Below are positions 42,677 through 51,751 of a stretch of 64,000 nt of DNA, in pieces. The position numbers and the translations under genes are program-made. This DNA comes from Burkholderiales bacterium. GTDB lineage: Bacteria > Pseudomonadota > Gammaproteobacteria > Burkholderiales > SG8-39. Position 1 is the first letter of the stretch. Each line of letters starts with the position of its first letter. Location: positions 1,302,001 to 1,366,000 of the forward strand of contig JAOSJV010000001.1 of the NCBI GenBank assembly GCA_027493935.1. Direction: 5' to 3'. Under the pieces are notes generated by a model that saw nothing but the letters and a program-made list of their open reading frames with translations, was not told the DNA's origin and did not search any database.

Positions 42677-44688
42677 GCGGCGAACGCCAGCAGCGCGATC
42701 AGGGTGAGGAAGCTGTAGGCGAGGTACACGCCGATCCGCCCGCGCTGAAGGACGGCGATGCGGCTCGAGACGTACTCTGTCAGCCGCGCGACCGGCAGGT
42801 AGAGCCAGTGCCAGTGCCGGTCCTCGATCTTCAGCATGAACCGCGGCGACGCATCGTCGGCGCCGGGGAGGCTACGCTTCATCAGGTAGACCGGACCGAA
42901 GACGTGACGGATCGGCTGGCCGAAGGCGTCCGCGCTGTCCTGCATGCGCGCCGTCTGCTCCGGAAAGCCGCAATCCCACGGGTGCGAGTAGCGCACACGG
43001 CCATGGTAGAAGCGGCGCACGAGAACGATCGTGAGCAGCACCACGGCGACGATGACGACCAGGAAGATGACCGGGCTGTAGGCTGCCTGCGCCGCGGTGG
43101 TCGGCACGAGCCACAGCCAGCCGGCGCCGAGCGCCTCATCCGCGAGGCCCGCGCCGGTGAGCGCGACGCTCACACGGTCGAGCGCGGCGAGCATCGCGGT
43201 CGGAAAGAGGCCCAGCACGACGCAGCCGGCGGCGAGCCAGGCCATGCCGAAGCGCTCGAGCACCCCGCAGTCGCCGCCGGTGCGCGCGCGCGCGGGGTGG
43301 CGCGGCTCGCGCGGCTGGCCGAGGAACGCGATGCCGTACACCTTGACGAAGCACATGGCGGTCAGTGCCCCGGCGAGCGCGAGCGTGGCCGCGAAGAGCG
43401 GCAACAGGCTGCGCACCGCGCTTTCCCCGAGCACCGGCGCCTGCAGCGCGGTCTGGAACGTCAGCCATTCCGACACGAAGCCGTTCAGCGGTGGTAGCGC
43501 CGAGATGGCGAGCGCGCCGACCAGGAAGTAGAGGGCAGTGCGCGGCATGGTGCGCGCCAGCCCGCCCATGTCGTTCAGGTCGCGCAGGCCCCGGGTGTGC
43601 AGGATCGCGCCGGCGCCGAGGAACAGCAGCCCCTTGAACACCGCGTGGTTCAGCGTGTGATACAGGGCGGCCACCAGACCGAGCGCGCCGGCCGCCGGAT
43701 GGCCGAAGCCGATGAACACCAGCGACATCCCGAGCCCGAGCAGGATGATGCCGATGTTCTCGACCGAGTGGTACGCGAGCAGCCGCTTGAGATCGTGCTG
43801 CATGAGTGCGAAGAGCACGCCGAAGAGCGTGGTGCCGGCGCCGATCGCGAGCACGACCAGACCCCACTCCCAGCGCACGTCGCCGATCAGGTCGTAGACG
43901 ACGCGCACCATGCCGTAGATGGCGGTCTTCAGCATGACCCCGCTCATCAGCGCCGACACCGGCGAGGGCGCCGCCGGATGCGCCTCGGGCAGCCACGCGT
44001 GCAGCGGGATCATTCCCGCCTTCGCACCGAAGCCGAAGAACGCGAGCAGGAAGGCGGTCGTCGACCAGAACGGCGCGAGCTCGGCCGCACGCAGCGCCGC
44101 GAACGTGTAGTCGCCGCGCCCGCCGTGCATGATGCCGAAGCAGAGCAGGATCGCGATCGCCCCGAGGTGCGCGATCAGCAGGTAGAGGAAGCCGGCCCGG
44201 CGGATCGCCGGCTGGTCGGCGTCGGTGGTGACCAGGAAATACGAGGCGAGCGCCATCGTCTCCCACGCGACCATGAAGAGATAGGCGTCGTCGGCGAGCA
44301 CGACGAGCGACATGCTCGCGAGGAACGCGAAGTACTGCAGTCCGATCAGCGCCAGGCGGCCGGGCGCCTCCGCGCGGAAGTACCCGGCCGCGTTGACCGA
44401 GATGCCGGCCGACACGGCGCCGAGCAGGAACAGGAAAAAGCCGGCGAGCGGGTCCAACCGCACGTGGAACGGCAGGTCCGGCAGTCCGAGCACCAGCGTA
44501 CGGCTCGCGGGCGGCTGCCAGATCGCGAGCAGGCCGAACGCCGCGAGCGCGAGGCCCGCGACGGCGCCGAGCGGGAAGGCGATCCTGCGCGCGAACGCCG
44601 CGCCGCCGGCAGGCACCAGCGCGAGCGCGGCAATCAGGAGCCACGCGAGCGCGCAGGCGAGCGCGCCGTCGAGCGCGGTGTGGATCAC
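42673..44688 (-). CDS. hyfB: HyfB-like antiporter-type membrane subunit
   Basis: 671 residues with about 16 hydrophobic segments, a NuoL-like member of the superfamily. The channel-lining motif GFGAKAGMIPLHAWLPEAHP is intact, as is YHSVENIGIILLG. It is the first gene of the operon, divergent from a small ribbon-helix-helix gene with an AT-rich promoter-like region between them (44776-44820). It lies on the minus strand and was probably the founding transcript of all six hyf-like genes. Confidence 0.92.
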   Translation of the reverse strand: MIHTALDGALACALAWLLIAALALVPAGGAAFARRIAFPLGAVAGLALAAFGLLAIWQPPASRTLVLGLPDLPFHVRLDPLAGFFLFLLGAVSAGISVNAAGYFRAEAPGRLALIGLQYFAFLASMSLVVLADDAYLFMVAWETMALASYFLVTTDADQPAIRRAGFLYLLIAHLGAIAILLCFGIMHGGRGDYTFAALRAAELAPFWSTTAFLLAFFGFGAKAGMIPLHAWLPEAHPAAPSPVSALMSGVMLKTAIYGMVRVVYDLIGDVRWEWGLVVLAIGAGTTLFGVLFALMQHDLKRLLAYHSVENIGIILLGLGMSLVFIGFGHPAAGALGLVAALYHTLNHAVFKGLLFLGAGAILHTRGLRDLNDMGGLARTMPRTALYFLVGALAISALPPLNGFVSEWLTFQTALQAPVLGESAVRSLLPLFAATLALAGALTAMCFVKVYGIAFLGQPREPRHPARARTGGDCGVLERFGMAWLAAGCVVLGLFPTAMLAALDRVSVALTGAGLADEALGAGWLWLVPTTAAQAAYSPVIFLVVIVAVVLLTIVLVRRFYHGRVRYSHPWDCGFPEQTARMQDSADAFGQPIRHVFGPVYLMKRSLPGADDASPRFMLKIEDRHWHWLYLPVARLTEYVSSRIAVLQRGRIGVYLAYSFLTLIALLAFAA

Positions 44689-44775
44689 GAACGGCGCTCC
44701 GCCGCGCCGCGCCCAGCGGCGCGGTCGAAGGACACCATCTTCGCTGGTCTGGGAGACATTCCGGTGCTGCGCCGG

Positions 44776-44820
44776 TGGTGCTGCGCCGGCGCCGCGATTA
44801 TAATACGGTTAACATATGAT
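44776..44820. promoter_or_regulatory. AT-rich divergent promoter region
   Basis: This stretch stands out in GC-rich surroundings. TATAAT at 44799-44804 is a perfect -10 hexamer for the rightward gene; the matching -35 region is weak. GTTAAC and CATATG are short palindromes just downstream, near where a repressor could bind. Divergent hyfB starts 88 bp to the left of the start of this region. Confidence 0.45.
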
Positions 44821-44858
44821 GTGCATAAGTTGCGCGCGCGGGCGACCCGCCGCGCGGC

Positions 44859-45101
44859 ATGCCACCGCCGATGGAGTCCAAGACCGCCCGCCTGACGATC
44901 CTCGTCGATCCCGCGAAGAAGCGGGCGTTCGAACGGCTGTGCGCGGCGCTCGACCTGACCCCGTCCCAGGTCGTGCGCCAGCTGATCCGCGAGTACCTCA
45001 CGGCGCACGGCGTGACCTGGGAGACGCGCAGCGCCGTGCCGCCGGCCGGGCGCGCGAAAACCCGCGCACGGCGCTCCGCGCGCCGGCCCCGGCGCGTTTG
45101 A
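44859..45101 (+). CDS. Small ribbon-helix-helix DNA-binding protein
   Basis: 80 residues. The core, TARLTILVDPAKKRAFERLC followed by LDLTPSQVVRQLIREYLTA, has the beta strand, helix-turn-helix pattern of CopG/Arc-type repressors; the rest is a basic Arg-rich tail. Two in-frame starts exist (44859 and 44871). Its place at a divergent promoter suggests autoregulation and possibly control of the hyf-like operon. No toxin partner gene follows, which argues against a toxin-antitoxin pair. Confidence 0.65.
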   Translation: MPPPMESKTARLTILVDPAKKRAFERLCAALDLTPSQVVRQLIREYLTAHGVTWETRSAVPPAGRAKTRARRSARRPRRV

Positions 45102-45231
45102 ACAAGACGGCGCGGCAAGCCGGGGGCTGCCGCCGCAAGGCGCGTCGGCGAGCGGGACCTATAGCAGGGTGTTTGCCGCCGCCGGCGCCGGCCGCGCACA
45201 GCCGCTGGGGTGATGGAAGACCCGGACCCTG

Positions 45232-47355
45232 CTACTTGACTCTCATCCCGGGCACCGCGCCGGCATCCGGTCCGATCAGGTAGAGGCCCGGGCCGTCGCC
45301 CGCGGCGGCGAGGACCATGCCCTCGGAGGTGCCGAAGCGCATCTTGCGCGGCGCGAGGTTCGCGACCATCACCGTGAAGCGGCCTTCGAGCTGCGCCGGA
45401 TCGTAGGCGCTCTTGATGCCGGCGAAGACGGTGCGTGTCTCGGTGCCGATGTCGAGGGTGAGCCTGACCAGCTTTTCGGCGCCTTCGACGGCCTCGGCCC
45501 TGACGATCCGCGCCACGCGCAGATCGACCTTGGCGAAGTCATCGATCGAGATCTTGCCGTCGGCGGCGGCCGGCGGCGCGGCATGCGCGGCCGGCGCCGC
45601 CGCACCCTTGGCGGCCGCGTGCACCTGGTGCTCGGCGTGGCGGCCCTGCGACGGCGGCGCGGCCATCGACTCGCGGTTCGCCTCGACCAGCGCATCGACC
45701 TGCCCGCGCTCGAGCCGCCCGATCAGGTGGCGGTACTCCCGGATGCGGTGCCCGCCCGGCAGCACCGTTCCGGCGTCGGCCCACGCGAGCGGGGCGATCC
45801 CGAGGAAGTCCTCGACCTCGGCGGCGAGCCGCGGCAGGACCGGCTTCAGGAAGAGCGTGAGCAGCCGGAACGCGTTGAGCGCGCTCGAGCACACGTGAAG
45901 CAGCTCGGCGCGCTTCGCGGCATCGGTCGCGGCCGCCTTTGCGAGCGCCCACGGCTGGTGCCGGTCGACGAACTGGTTCACCGCCTCGGCGCCGAGCATG
46001 ATCAGGCGCAGCGCCTTGCCGAACTCGCGCCGCTCGAAGAGCTCCGCCGCCATGTCGCCCGCGGAGATCAGGCCCGGAAACTCGCCGGCGAAGCGCGCGC
46101 GGTCGGCGGCCGGCTCGAGCCGGCCGTCGAAGTGCTTGTGGATGAACCCCGCCGCGCGGCTCGCGATGTTCACGTACTTGCCGACCAGATCGGCGTTCAC
46201 CCGGGCGACGAAGTCGTCCAGGTTGAGGTCGATGTCCTCCATCGTGGCGTTCAGCTTCGCTGCGTAGTAGTAGCGCAGCCACTCGGGGTTGAGTCCGAGC
46301 GCGAGGTAGCTCTCGGCGGTGATGAACGTGCCGCGCGACTTCGACATCTTCTCGCCGTTCACGGTCAGGAAGCCGTGCGCGTAGATGCCCGAGGGCGTCC
46401 GGTAGCCGGCGTACTGGAGCATGGCCGGCCAGAAGAGCGCATGGAAGTAGAGGATGTCCTTGCCGATGAAGTGCACCATCTCGGTGCCGCCGCCGGGCCG
46501 CAGGAACGCGTCGGCGTCGAGCGGCGTGCCGGCCGCGGCGAGCTTGTCGCAGTGGTTGCGAAAGCTCGCGAAGTAGCCGACCGGGGCGTCGAGCCAGACG
46601 TAGAAGAACTTCTGCCCGCCGGTGCCCGGGATCGGGAAGCCGAAATACGGCGGGTCGCGCGAGATGTCCCAGTCCTGCAGGCCGGCGGCGAACCACTCGT
46701 CCATCTTGTTCGCCGCCTCGGGCTGCAGCGTGCCCGAGCGCGTCCACTCGCGCAGGAAGCGCTGGCAGCGCGGGTCGGACAGGCGGAAGAAGAAGTGCTC
46801 TGAAGACCGGCGCACCGGCCGCGCGCCAGAAACGACGGAATAAGGATCGCCGAGGTCGGTCGGCGCATAGGCGCTGCCGCATACCTCGCACGCGTCGCCG
46901 TACTGGTCGGCCGCACCGCACTTCGGGCACCTGCCCTTGATGTAGCGGTCCGGCAGGAACATCTCCTTCACCGGATCGTAGAACTGCTCGACCGGACGCC
47001 GCGCGATCAGACCCTCGCGCTCGAGCTGCGCGTAGATGTCCTCGCAGTAGGCGCGGTTCTCGGCCGAATCGGTCGAGTAATAGTTGTCGAAGCCGACGTG
47101 AAAGCCGGCGAAGTCGCGCGTGTGCTCGCCGAACACGCGCGCGATCAGCTGCTGCGGCGTGACGCCCTCCTGCTCGGCGCGCAGCATGATCGGCGTGCCG
47201 TGCGTGTCGTCGGCGCACACGTAGTGCACCTCGTGGCCGCGCATCTTCTGGAACCGCACCCAGATGTCGGTCTGGATGTACTCGACCAGATGTCCGAGGT
47301 GGATCGCGCCGTTGGCGTAGGGCAGGGCCGAGGTGACGAGGATGCGGCGCGCCAT
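45232..47355 (-). CDS. metG: Methionyl-tRNA synthetase
   Basis: 707 residues, so the long form with a C-terminal tRNA-binding domain ([18 protein letters not shown] through [11 protein letters not shown]). The class I motifs are HLGH near residue 20 and KMSKSRG in the middle. A zinc knuckle ([19 protein letters not shown]) sits in between. The frame is intact. AGAAGGAAA lies just upstream of the ATG as a ribosome site. It is divergent from mrp, a common arrangement in betaproteobacteria. Confidence 0.96.
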   Translation of the reverse strand: MARRILVTSALPYANGAIHLGHLVEYIQTDIWVRFQKMRGHEVHYVCADDTHGTPIMLRAEQEGVTPQQLIARVFGEHTRDFAGFHVGFDNYYSTDSAENRAYCEDIYAQLEREGLIARRPVEQFYDPVKEMFLPDRYIKGRCPKCGAADQYGDACEVCGSAYAPTDLGDPYSVVSGARPVRRSSEHFFFRLSDPRCQRFLREWTRSGTLQPEAANKMDEWFAAGLQDWDISRDPPYFGFPIPGTGGQKFFYVWLDAPVGYFASFRNHCDKLAAAGTPLDADAFLRPGGGTEMVHFIGKDILYFHALFWPAMLQYAGYRTPSGIYAHGFLTVNGEKMSKSRGTFITAESYLALGLNPEWLRYYYAAKLNATMEDIDLNLDDFVARVNADLVGKYVNIASRAAGFIHKHFDGRLEPAADRARFAGEFPGLISAGDMAAELFERREFGKALRLIMLGAEAVNQFVDRHQPWALAKAAATDAAKRAELLHVCSSALNAFRLLTLFLKPVLPRLAAEVEDFLGIAPLAWADAGTVLPGGHRIREYRHLIGRLERGQVDALVEANRESMAAPPSQGRHAEHQVHAAAKGAAAPAAHAAPPAAADGKISIDDFAKVDLRVARIVRAEAVEGAEKLVRLTLDIGTETRTVFAGIKSAYDPAQLEGRFTVMVANLAPRKMRFGTSEGMVLAAAGDGPGLYLIGPDAGAVPGMRVK

Positions 47356-47487
47356 GGGTTTCCTTCTAAACCCGCGATTTTATCGTGGTTTAGCGCCGCG
47401 AGCCGCTTTGGTAGACTAGCGCATTCGCGATCCCGCGCGGCGCCATCCCGGCGCCGCCGGCCCACCGAGTCGATTCGCCCATCCGCC

Positions 47488-48576
47488 ATGGCCATCGCCG
47501 AACAGGACGTCCAGAGCGCGCTCCAGGACGTCGTCGATCCCAACACCGGCAAGGATTTCGTCGCCACCCGCTCGGTCAAGAACCTCAAGGTGACCGGCGC
47601 CGACGTCTCGCTCGAGATCGAGCTCGGCTACCCGGGCAAGAGCCAGGTCGAGCCGATCCGGCGGCTCGTCGGCACGAAGCTGCGCGCGCTCGCCGGCATC
47701 GGCAACGTGAGCGTCAACGTGCGCTCGAAGATCGTATCGCACGCGGTCCAGCGCGGCGTCAAGCTCGTGCCGGGCGTCAAGAACATCATCGCGGTCGCCT
47801 CCGCGAAGGGCGGCGTCGGCAAGTCGACGACCGCGGTCAACCTCGCGCTCGCGCTCGCCGCCGAGGGCGCCTCGGTCGGCATGCTGGACGCCGACATCTA
47901 CGGGCCGTCGCAGCCGACGATGCTCGGCATCACCGGCCGCCCGGAATCGCGCGACGGCAAGAGCCTCGAGCCGATGGAGGGCCACGGCATCCAGGCGATC
48001 TCGATCGGTTTCCTGATCGACGTCGACACGCCGATGGTGTGGCGCGGGCCGATGGTCACGCAGGCGCTCGAGCAATTGCTCAAAGACACGCGCTGGCGCG
48101 AGCTCGACTACCTGGTGGTCGATCTGCCGCCGGGCACCGGCGACATCCAGCTCACGCTCGCGCAGAAGGTGCCGGTGACCGGCGCGGTGATCGTCACCAC
48201 GCCGCAGGACATCGCGCTGATCGACGCCCGCAAGGGACTGAAGATGTTCGAGAAGGTCGGCATCCCGATCCTCGGCGTGGTGGAGAACATGTCGATCCAC
48301 ATCTGCTCGAACTGCGGCCACGAGGAGCCGATCTTCGGCGCGGGCGGCGCGGAGCGGATGTGCAAGGACTACGACACCGAGTTCCTCGGCGCGCTGCCGC
48401 TCGACATCCACATCCGCGAGCAGGCCGACTCGGGCAAGCCGACCGTGGTGTCCGACCCGGACGGGCGCGTCGCCGAGATCTACCGGCGCATCGCGCGGCG
48501 GGTGGCGGTGAAGGTCGGCGAGCTGCAGAAGGACATGACGGCGAAGTTCCCGAACATCGTGGTTCAGAACACCTGA
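47488..48576 (+). CDS. mrp: Mrp/ApbC iron-sulfur carrier ATPase
   Basis: 362 residues. The N-terminal MIP18/DUF59 domain (about residues 1-85) precedes a P-loop ATPase with the deviant Walker A motif SAKGGVGKST and the switch LDADIYGPSQPTM. The cluster-binding CxxC is in HICSNCGHEE. It carries Fe-S clusters to target enzymes in the cytoplasm. The start is ATG 47488. The frame is intact. Confidence 0.93.
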   Translation: MAIAEQDVQSALQDVVDPNTGKDFVATRSVKNLKVTGADVSLEIELGYPGKSQVEPIRRLVGTKLRALAGIGNVSVNVRSKIVSHAVQRGVKLVPGVKNIIAVASAKGGVGKSTTAVNLALALAAEGASVGMLDADIYGPSQPTMLGITGRPESRDGKSLEPMEGHGIQAISIGFLIDVDTPMVWRGPMVTQALEQLLKDTRWRELDYLVVDLPPGTGDIQLTLAQKVPVTGAVIVTTPQDIALIDARKGLKMFEKVGIPILGVVENMSIHICSNCGHEEPIFGAGGAERMCKDYDTEFLGALPLDIHIREQADSGKPTVVSDPDGRVAEIYRRIARRVAVKVGELQKDMTAKFPNIVVQNT

Positions 48577-48583
48577 CCACGCC

Positions 48584-48620
48584 TTGTTGGAGCGTCGTCG
48601 CGCGCGACGACGCTCAACAG
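48584..48620 (+). terminator. Strong hairpin after mrp, no T-run
   Basis: AGCGTCGTCGCG pairs with CGCGACGACGCT as a perfect 12-bp stem with no loop other than the central turn, extended by TGTTG/CAACA. It lies about 10 bp after the mrp stop. No poly-T follows, so it may slow or stop polymerase or stabilise mRNA rather than be a classic terminator. Confidence 0.55.
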
Positions 48621-48696
48621 GGGCGGAATCGGTCGTTTCGCAGCGCGAACGCCGGGAGCGTAGAATCGCGGCCGTGAGCACGAGCGAAATCAGTCC

Positions 48697-48728
48697 GGAC
48701 GGCGCCTCTGCGGCGCCGTCCGCTTTTC
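48697..48728 (+). terminator. Terminator-like hairpin just upstream of dcd
   Basis: GGACGGCGCC and GGCGCCGTCC form a perfect 10-bp stem around TCTGC, followed by GCTTTTCC. It ends about 14 bp before the start codon of dcd and borders its GGGGAGGAAAG ribosome site, so it could act as a terminator for upstream transcription or attenuate dcd. Confidence 0.45.
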
Positions 48729-48741
48729 CGGGGAGGAAAGC

Positions 48742-49311
48742 GTGACCATCAAGTCCGACCGGTGGATCCGCCGGATGGCGGCCGAGCACCGGATGATCGA
48801 GCCGTTCGAGCCCGGGCAGGTCAAGGAGATCGCCGGCCGCAAGGTGGTGTCCTACGGCACCTCGAGCTACGGCTACGACATCCGCTGCTCCGAGGAATTC
48901 AAGATCTTCACCAACATCAACTCGACCATCGTCGACCCGAAGAATTTCGACGAGAAGTCGTTCGTCGACTTCCGCGGCGAAGTGTGCATCATCCCGCCGA
49001 ACTCCTTCGCGCTCGCGCGCACGGTCGAGTACTTCCGCATCCCGCGCAACGTGCTCACGGTGTGCCTCGGCAAGTCGACCTACGCGCGCTGCGGCATCAT
49101 CGTCAACGTGACGCCGTTCGAGCCGGAGTGGGAGGGCTACGTGACGCTCGAGTTCTCGAACACCACGCCGCTGCCCGCCAAGGTCTACGCCAACGAGGGC
49201 GTCGCGCAGGTCGTCTTCTTCGAGTCCGACGAGGTGTGCGAGACCTCGTACAAGGACCGGGGCGGGAAATACCAGGGTCAGAAGGGCGTCACGCTGCCGC
49301 GGGTGGCGTGA
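48742..49311 (+). CDS. dcd: dCTP deaminase
   Basis: 189 residues, the usual length for the homotrimeric dCTP deaminase that makes dUTP for thymidylate synthesis. It has [20 protein letters not shown], the catalytic-region Ser-Arg-Cys segment [16 protein letters not shown], and [20 protein letters not shown] with the active-site Glu. GTG 48742 follows a strong ribosome site. The frame is intact. Confidence 0.95.
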   Translation: MTIKSDRWIRRMAAEHRMIEPFEPGQVKEIAGRKVVSYGTSSYGYDIRCSEEFKIFTNINSTIVDPKNFDEKSFVDFRGEVCIIPPNSFALARTVEYFRIPRNVLTVCLGKSTYARCGIIVNVTPFEPEWEGYVTLEFSNTTPLPAKVYANEGVAQVVFFESDEVCETSYKDRGGKYQGQKGVTLPRVA

Positions 49312-49399
49312 GGTTGGCCACGGAGGCGCGGAGCGCACGGAGGTAAGGAGTTCTGTCCGTTCTTCCGCGTCCGCCGTCCCTCGGTGCACCCGTGGTAGA

Positions 49400-50263
49400 T
49401 CAACGCTCCTCTGCGCGCAGCACCACGTACGTCGCGACCAGCACCGCCGCGCAGCCGGCGATGACCGTGGCGGTGATCCGCTCGCCGAGAAAGACCGCGC
49501 CCCAGAGCACGCCGAACACCGGGATCAGGAACGTCACCGTCAGCGCGCGCACCGGCCCGACCCGCACGAGCAGGCGAAAGTAAGCGAGATAGGCGGCGGC
49601 GGTACAGACGAGCGCGAGGGCGAGCACGCTCGCTACCGCCTCGAGCGGCGGTATCGCCGCGGGCAGCGCGAACGCGGTCGGCGGCGCGAGCACCGCGGCT
49701 GCGCCGATCTGGCTGCCGAGCGCGAGCGCGAGCGGCGTCATGCCGGCCCCGCGCCGCTTGGCATAGTGGCCGGCAAAGCCGTAGCACGCCGCCGCGGCGA
49801 GCGATGCGAGCGCCGCGGCGAGCGTCCACGGGGTCACGTCGAGCGGCCCGAGGCCGACCAGCAGGGCGACGCCGGCGATGCCGAGCGCCATGCCAGCGAG
49901 CTTGCCCGGACCGATGCGCTCGGCGCCGAGCGCGGCGCCGACCAGCGCACCGAACAGGGGGCTGGTGGCGTTGATCACCGCCATGTACGCAGCGCCGATA
50001 TGCAGTGCCGCGAACGAAAACAGCGCGAACGGGATGCCGGAGTTGAACGCGCCGATCACAAGGTGCGTGCGCCAGTCGGCGAGCTGCGGCAGCGCGCGGC
50101 CGAGCGCGACGGCGTAGGCGGCGAGCGCGAGGCCGGCGAGCGCGACGCGCGCTTCGGCGAGCGGCAGCGCGCCGAAGCTCGGCGCCGCGATGCGCATGAA
50201 CAGGAACGAGGCGCCCCAGATCGCGGCGAGCACGACGAGCAGCAGCGTATCGCGGGCTTGCAT
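49400..50263 (-). CDS. EamA-family drug/metabolite transporter
   Basis: 287 residues with ten hydrophobic segments in two similar halves, the EamA/DMT arrangement. The N-terminal LAAIWGASFLFMRIAAPSFG is typical. The C-terminal half ends LAYFRLLVRVGPVRALTV and GERITATVIAG. It is an inner-membrane exporter; the substrate is unknown, with relatives exporting amino acids or metabolites. ATG 50263 begins the first membrane segment directly, so it is preferred over upstream in-frame starts. Confidence 0.87.
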   Translation of the reverse strand: MQARDTLLLVVLAAIWGASFLFMRIAAPSFGALPLAEARVALAGLALAAYAVALGRALPQLADWRTHLVIGAFNSGIPFALFSFAALHIGAAYMAVINATSPLFGALVGAALGAERIGPGKLAGMALGIAGVALLVGLGPLDVTPWTLAAALASLAAAACYGFAGHYAKRRGAGMTPLALALGSQIGAAAVLAPPTAFALPAAIPPLEAVASVLALALVCTAAAYLAYFRLLVRVGPVRALTVTFLIPVFGVLWGAVFLGERITATVIAGCAAVLVATYVVLRAEER

Positions 50264-50643
50264 GGCGGGTCGCGGAAGCGGTGTCGGCAGGCGGGCGTGC
50301 CGTGAGCGGGAAGCGGCGAGGATACGCCCGCCGATGGCCAGGCCGCAGCCCGATTCCTGCGGCCCGATCCGGTGTGTCAGCCCGCCGCGAGTTGCGCGAC
50401 CCGCGCCGCGCGTGGATCGGCTGCGTGTGCCCGGCGCTCTTGCGTTCCTCGACGGGCCGGTCCCCGTGCCGCTCGGCGCGCCGGCGTGCTCCATCCGGCC
50501 CGGCCAAGGCGCGCAGGCAGATACGCGCGTGTCTGGCGCGCCGGCAGAGATCCAGCGCCTAGTGCGTTAGGGTCCTGGCGACGCTGCAGTGGGGGCGCCG
50601 CCCGCCGCGAACTGTGCGAAACTCCGGCGCGGAGGATACGACG

Positions 50644-51099
50644 ATGACGAACTTCATCGCACCCGATCCCGCGTTCGAGGCGCGCGTGCGCGCGAGCTTC
50701 GATCGCCAGGGCATCATGCGCCTCATCGGGGCGCGCATGACGCGGATCGAGCCCGGCCGGGTCGAGATCGAGCTGCCCTACCGCGCCGATCTCACGCAGC
50801 AGCACGGCTATTTCCACGCCGGCGCCACCAGCACGATCGCCGATTCGGCCGGCGGCTACGCCGGCTACACGCTGTTCCCGGCCGCAAGCTCGGTGCTCAC
50901 AGTCGAGTACAAGATGAACCTCGTCGCGCCCGCCGAGGGCGAGAGGTTGGTCGCGGTCGGGCAGGTGAAGAAGGCCGGGCGAACGCTCACCGTGTGCGAG
51001 CTCGAGGTGCTCGCGGTGCAGGGCGGCACGGCAAAGCCGTGCGCCTACGGCCTGCAGACGTTGATGTGCCTGGTCGGGCGGACCGACGTGCCCGGCTGA
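50644..51099 (+). CDS. PaaI-family hotdog thioesterase
   Basis: 151 residues. The active-site region LTQQHGYFHAGATSTIADSA carries the His-Gly and Asp of PaaI/4HBT-type acyl-CoA thioesterases. VLTVEYKMNLVAPAEGERL matches the second strand of the family. It would hydrolyse an acyl-CoA in the cytoplasm; the substrate is not readable. ATG 50644 is chosen over 50614 because it matches the family start better. It is convergent with folA. Confidence 0.82.
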   Translation: MTNFIAPDPAFEARVRASFDRQGIMRLIGARMTRIEPGRVEIELPYRADLTQQHGYFHAGATSTIADSAGGYAGYTLFPAASSVLTVEYKMNLVAPAEGERLVAVGQVKKAGRTLTVCELEVLAVQGGTAKPCAYGLQTLMCLVGRTDVPG

Positions 51100-51120
51100 G
51101 CCGGGCGCGCGCGGCGCGGA

Positions 51121-51633
51121 TCACCCGGGCGCGCGCTCGTACGCCACGAACGCGAACGGATGCGCAGACTCCGGCCCGGGGGCGTGCGTCTCGCGCGAGA
51201 CTTCGCGCCACGCGCCGGGCGCGAGGGCCGGGAACCACGCGTCGCCCGCGAAGTCGGCATCGATCTCGGTGATCTGCAGCCGGTCTGCCGCCGGCAGCGC
51301 CGCGCGGTAGATCTCGCCGCCGCCGATGACGAACACCTCGTCGGTGTCCGCAGCGGCGGCGACCGCGACCGCGGCCTCGAACGACTCGACGAGCCGGCAT
51401 CCGGCGGCGACGTAGACCGGGTTGCGCGTGACGACGATGTTCAGGCGTCCCGCCAGCGGGCCGCCCAGCGTGGCGCGGATCGACTCGAACGTCTTGCGCC
51501 CCATCACCACCGGGTGTCCGAGCGTGAGCGCCTTGAAGCGGCGCAGGTCCGCCGGCAGCCGCCAGGGCAGCGCGTTTCGACGTCCGATCACGCCGTTGCG
51601 CGCCACCGCGGCGACGAGCGTCACGCGGGCCAT
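51121..51633 (-). CDS. folA: Dihydrofolate reductase
   Basis: 170 residues. The N-terminal block VTLVAAVARNGVIGRRNALP, WRLPADLRRFKALTLGHPVV and VIGGGEIYRAALPAADRL are typical, including the loop around the folate-binding Asp position (here ADLRRFK). It reduces dihydrofolate using NADPH. Its product feeds thyA and purine synthesis, both elsewhere in this window. The frame is intact. Confidence 0.95.
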   Translation of the reverse strand: MARVTLVAAVARNGVIGRRNALPWRLPADLRRFKALTLGHPVVMGRKTFESIRATLGGPLAGRLNIVVTRNPVYVAAGCRLVESFEAAVAVAAAADTDEVFVIGGGEIYRAALPAADRLQITEIDADFAGDAWFPALAPGAWREVSRETHAPGPESAHPFAFVAYERAPG

Positions 51634-51751
51634 GGCGCCAGCCGCTCGGTCTGCGCGCGGACGCGCGCCGGGCTGGCGGCGCCCGCGCGTCCGGTCGGGC
51701 TCCCCTGTATCATGACGACGGCATCACCGAGCGCCGGACCGGCGCCTCTAC

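Noticed and set aside
37522..44688. Annotation of the hyf-like operon as a true Ni-Fe hydrogenase or as complex I
   Set aside because: The large subunit lacks all four Ni-binding Cys residues; NuoE/F/G, the hydrogenase maturation genes and a formate dehydrogenase are not in the window.
44859..45101. Toxin-antitoxin pair with the ribbon-helix-helix protein as antitoxin
   Set aside because: No small toxin-like ORF overlaps or follows; the next gene is metG on the opposite strand.
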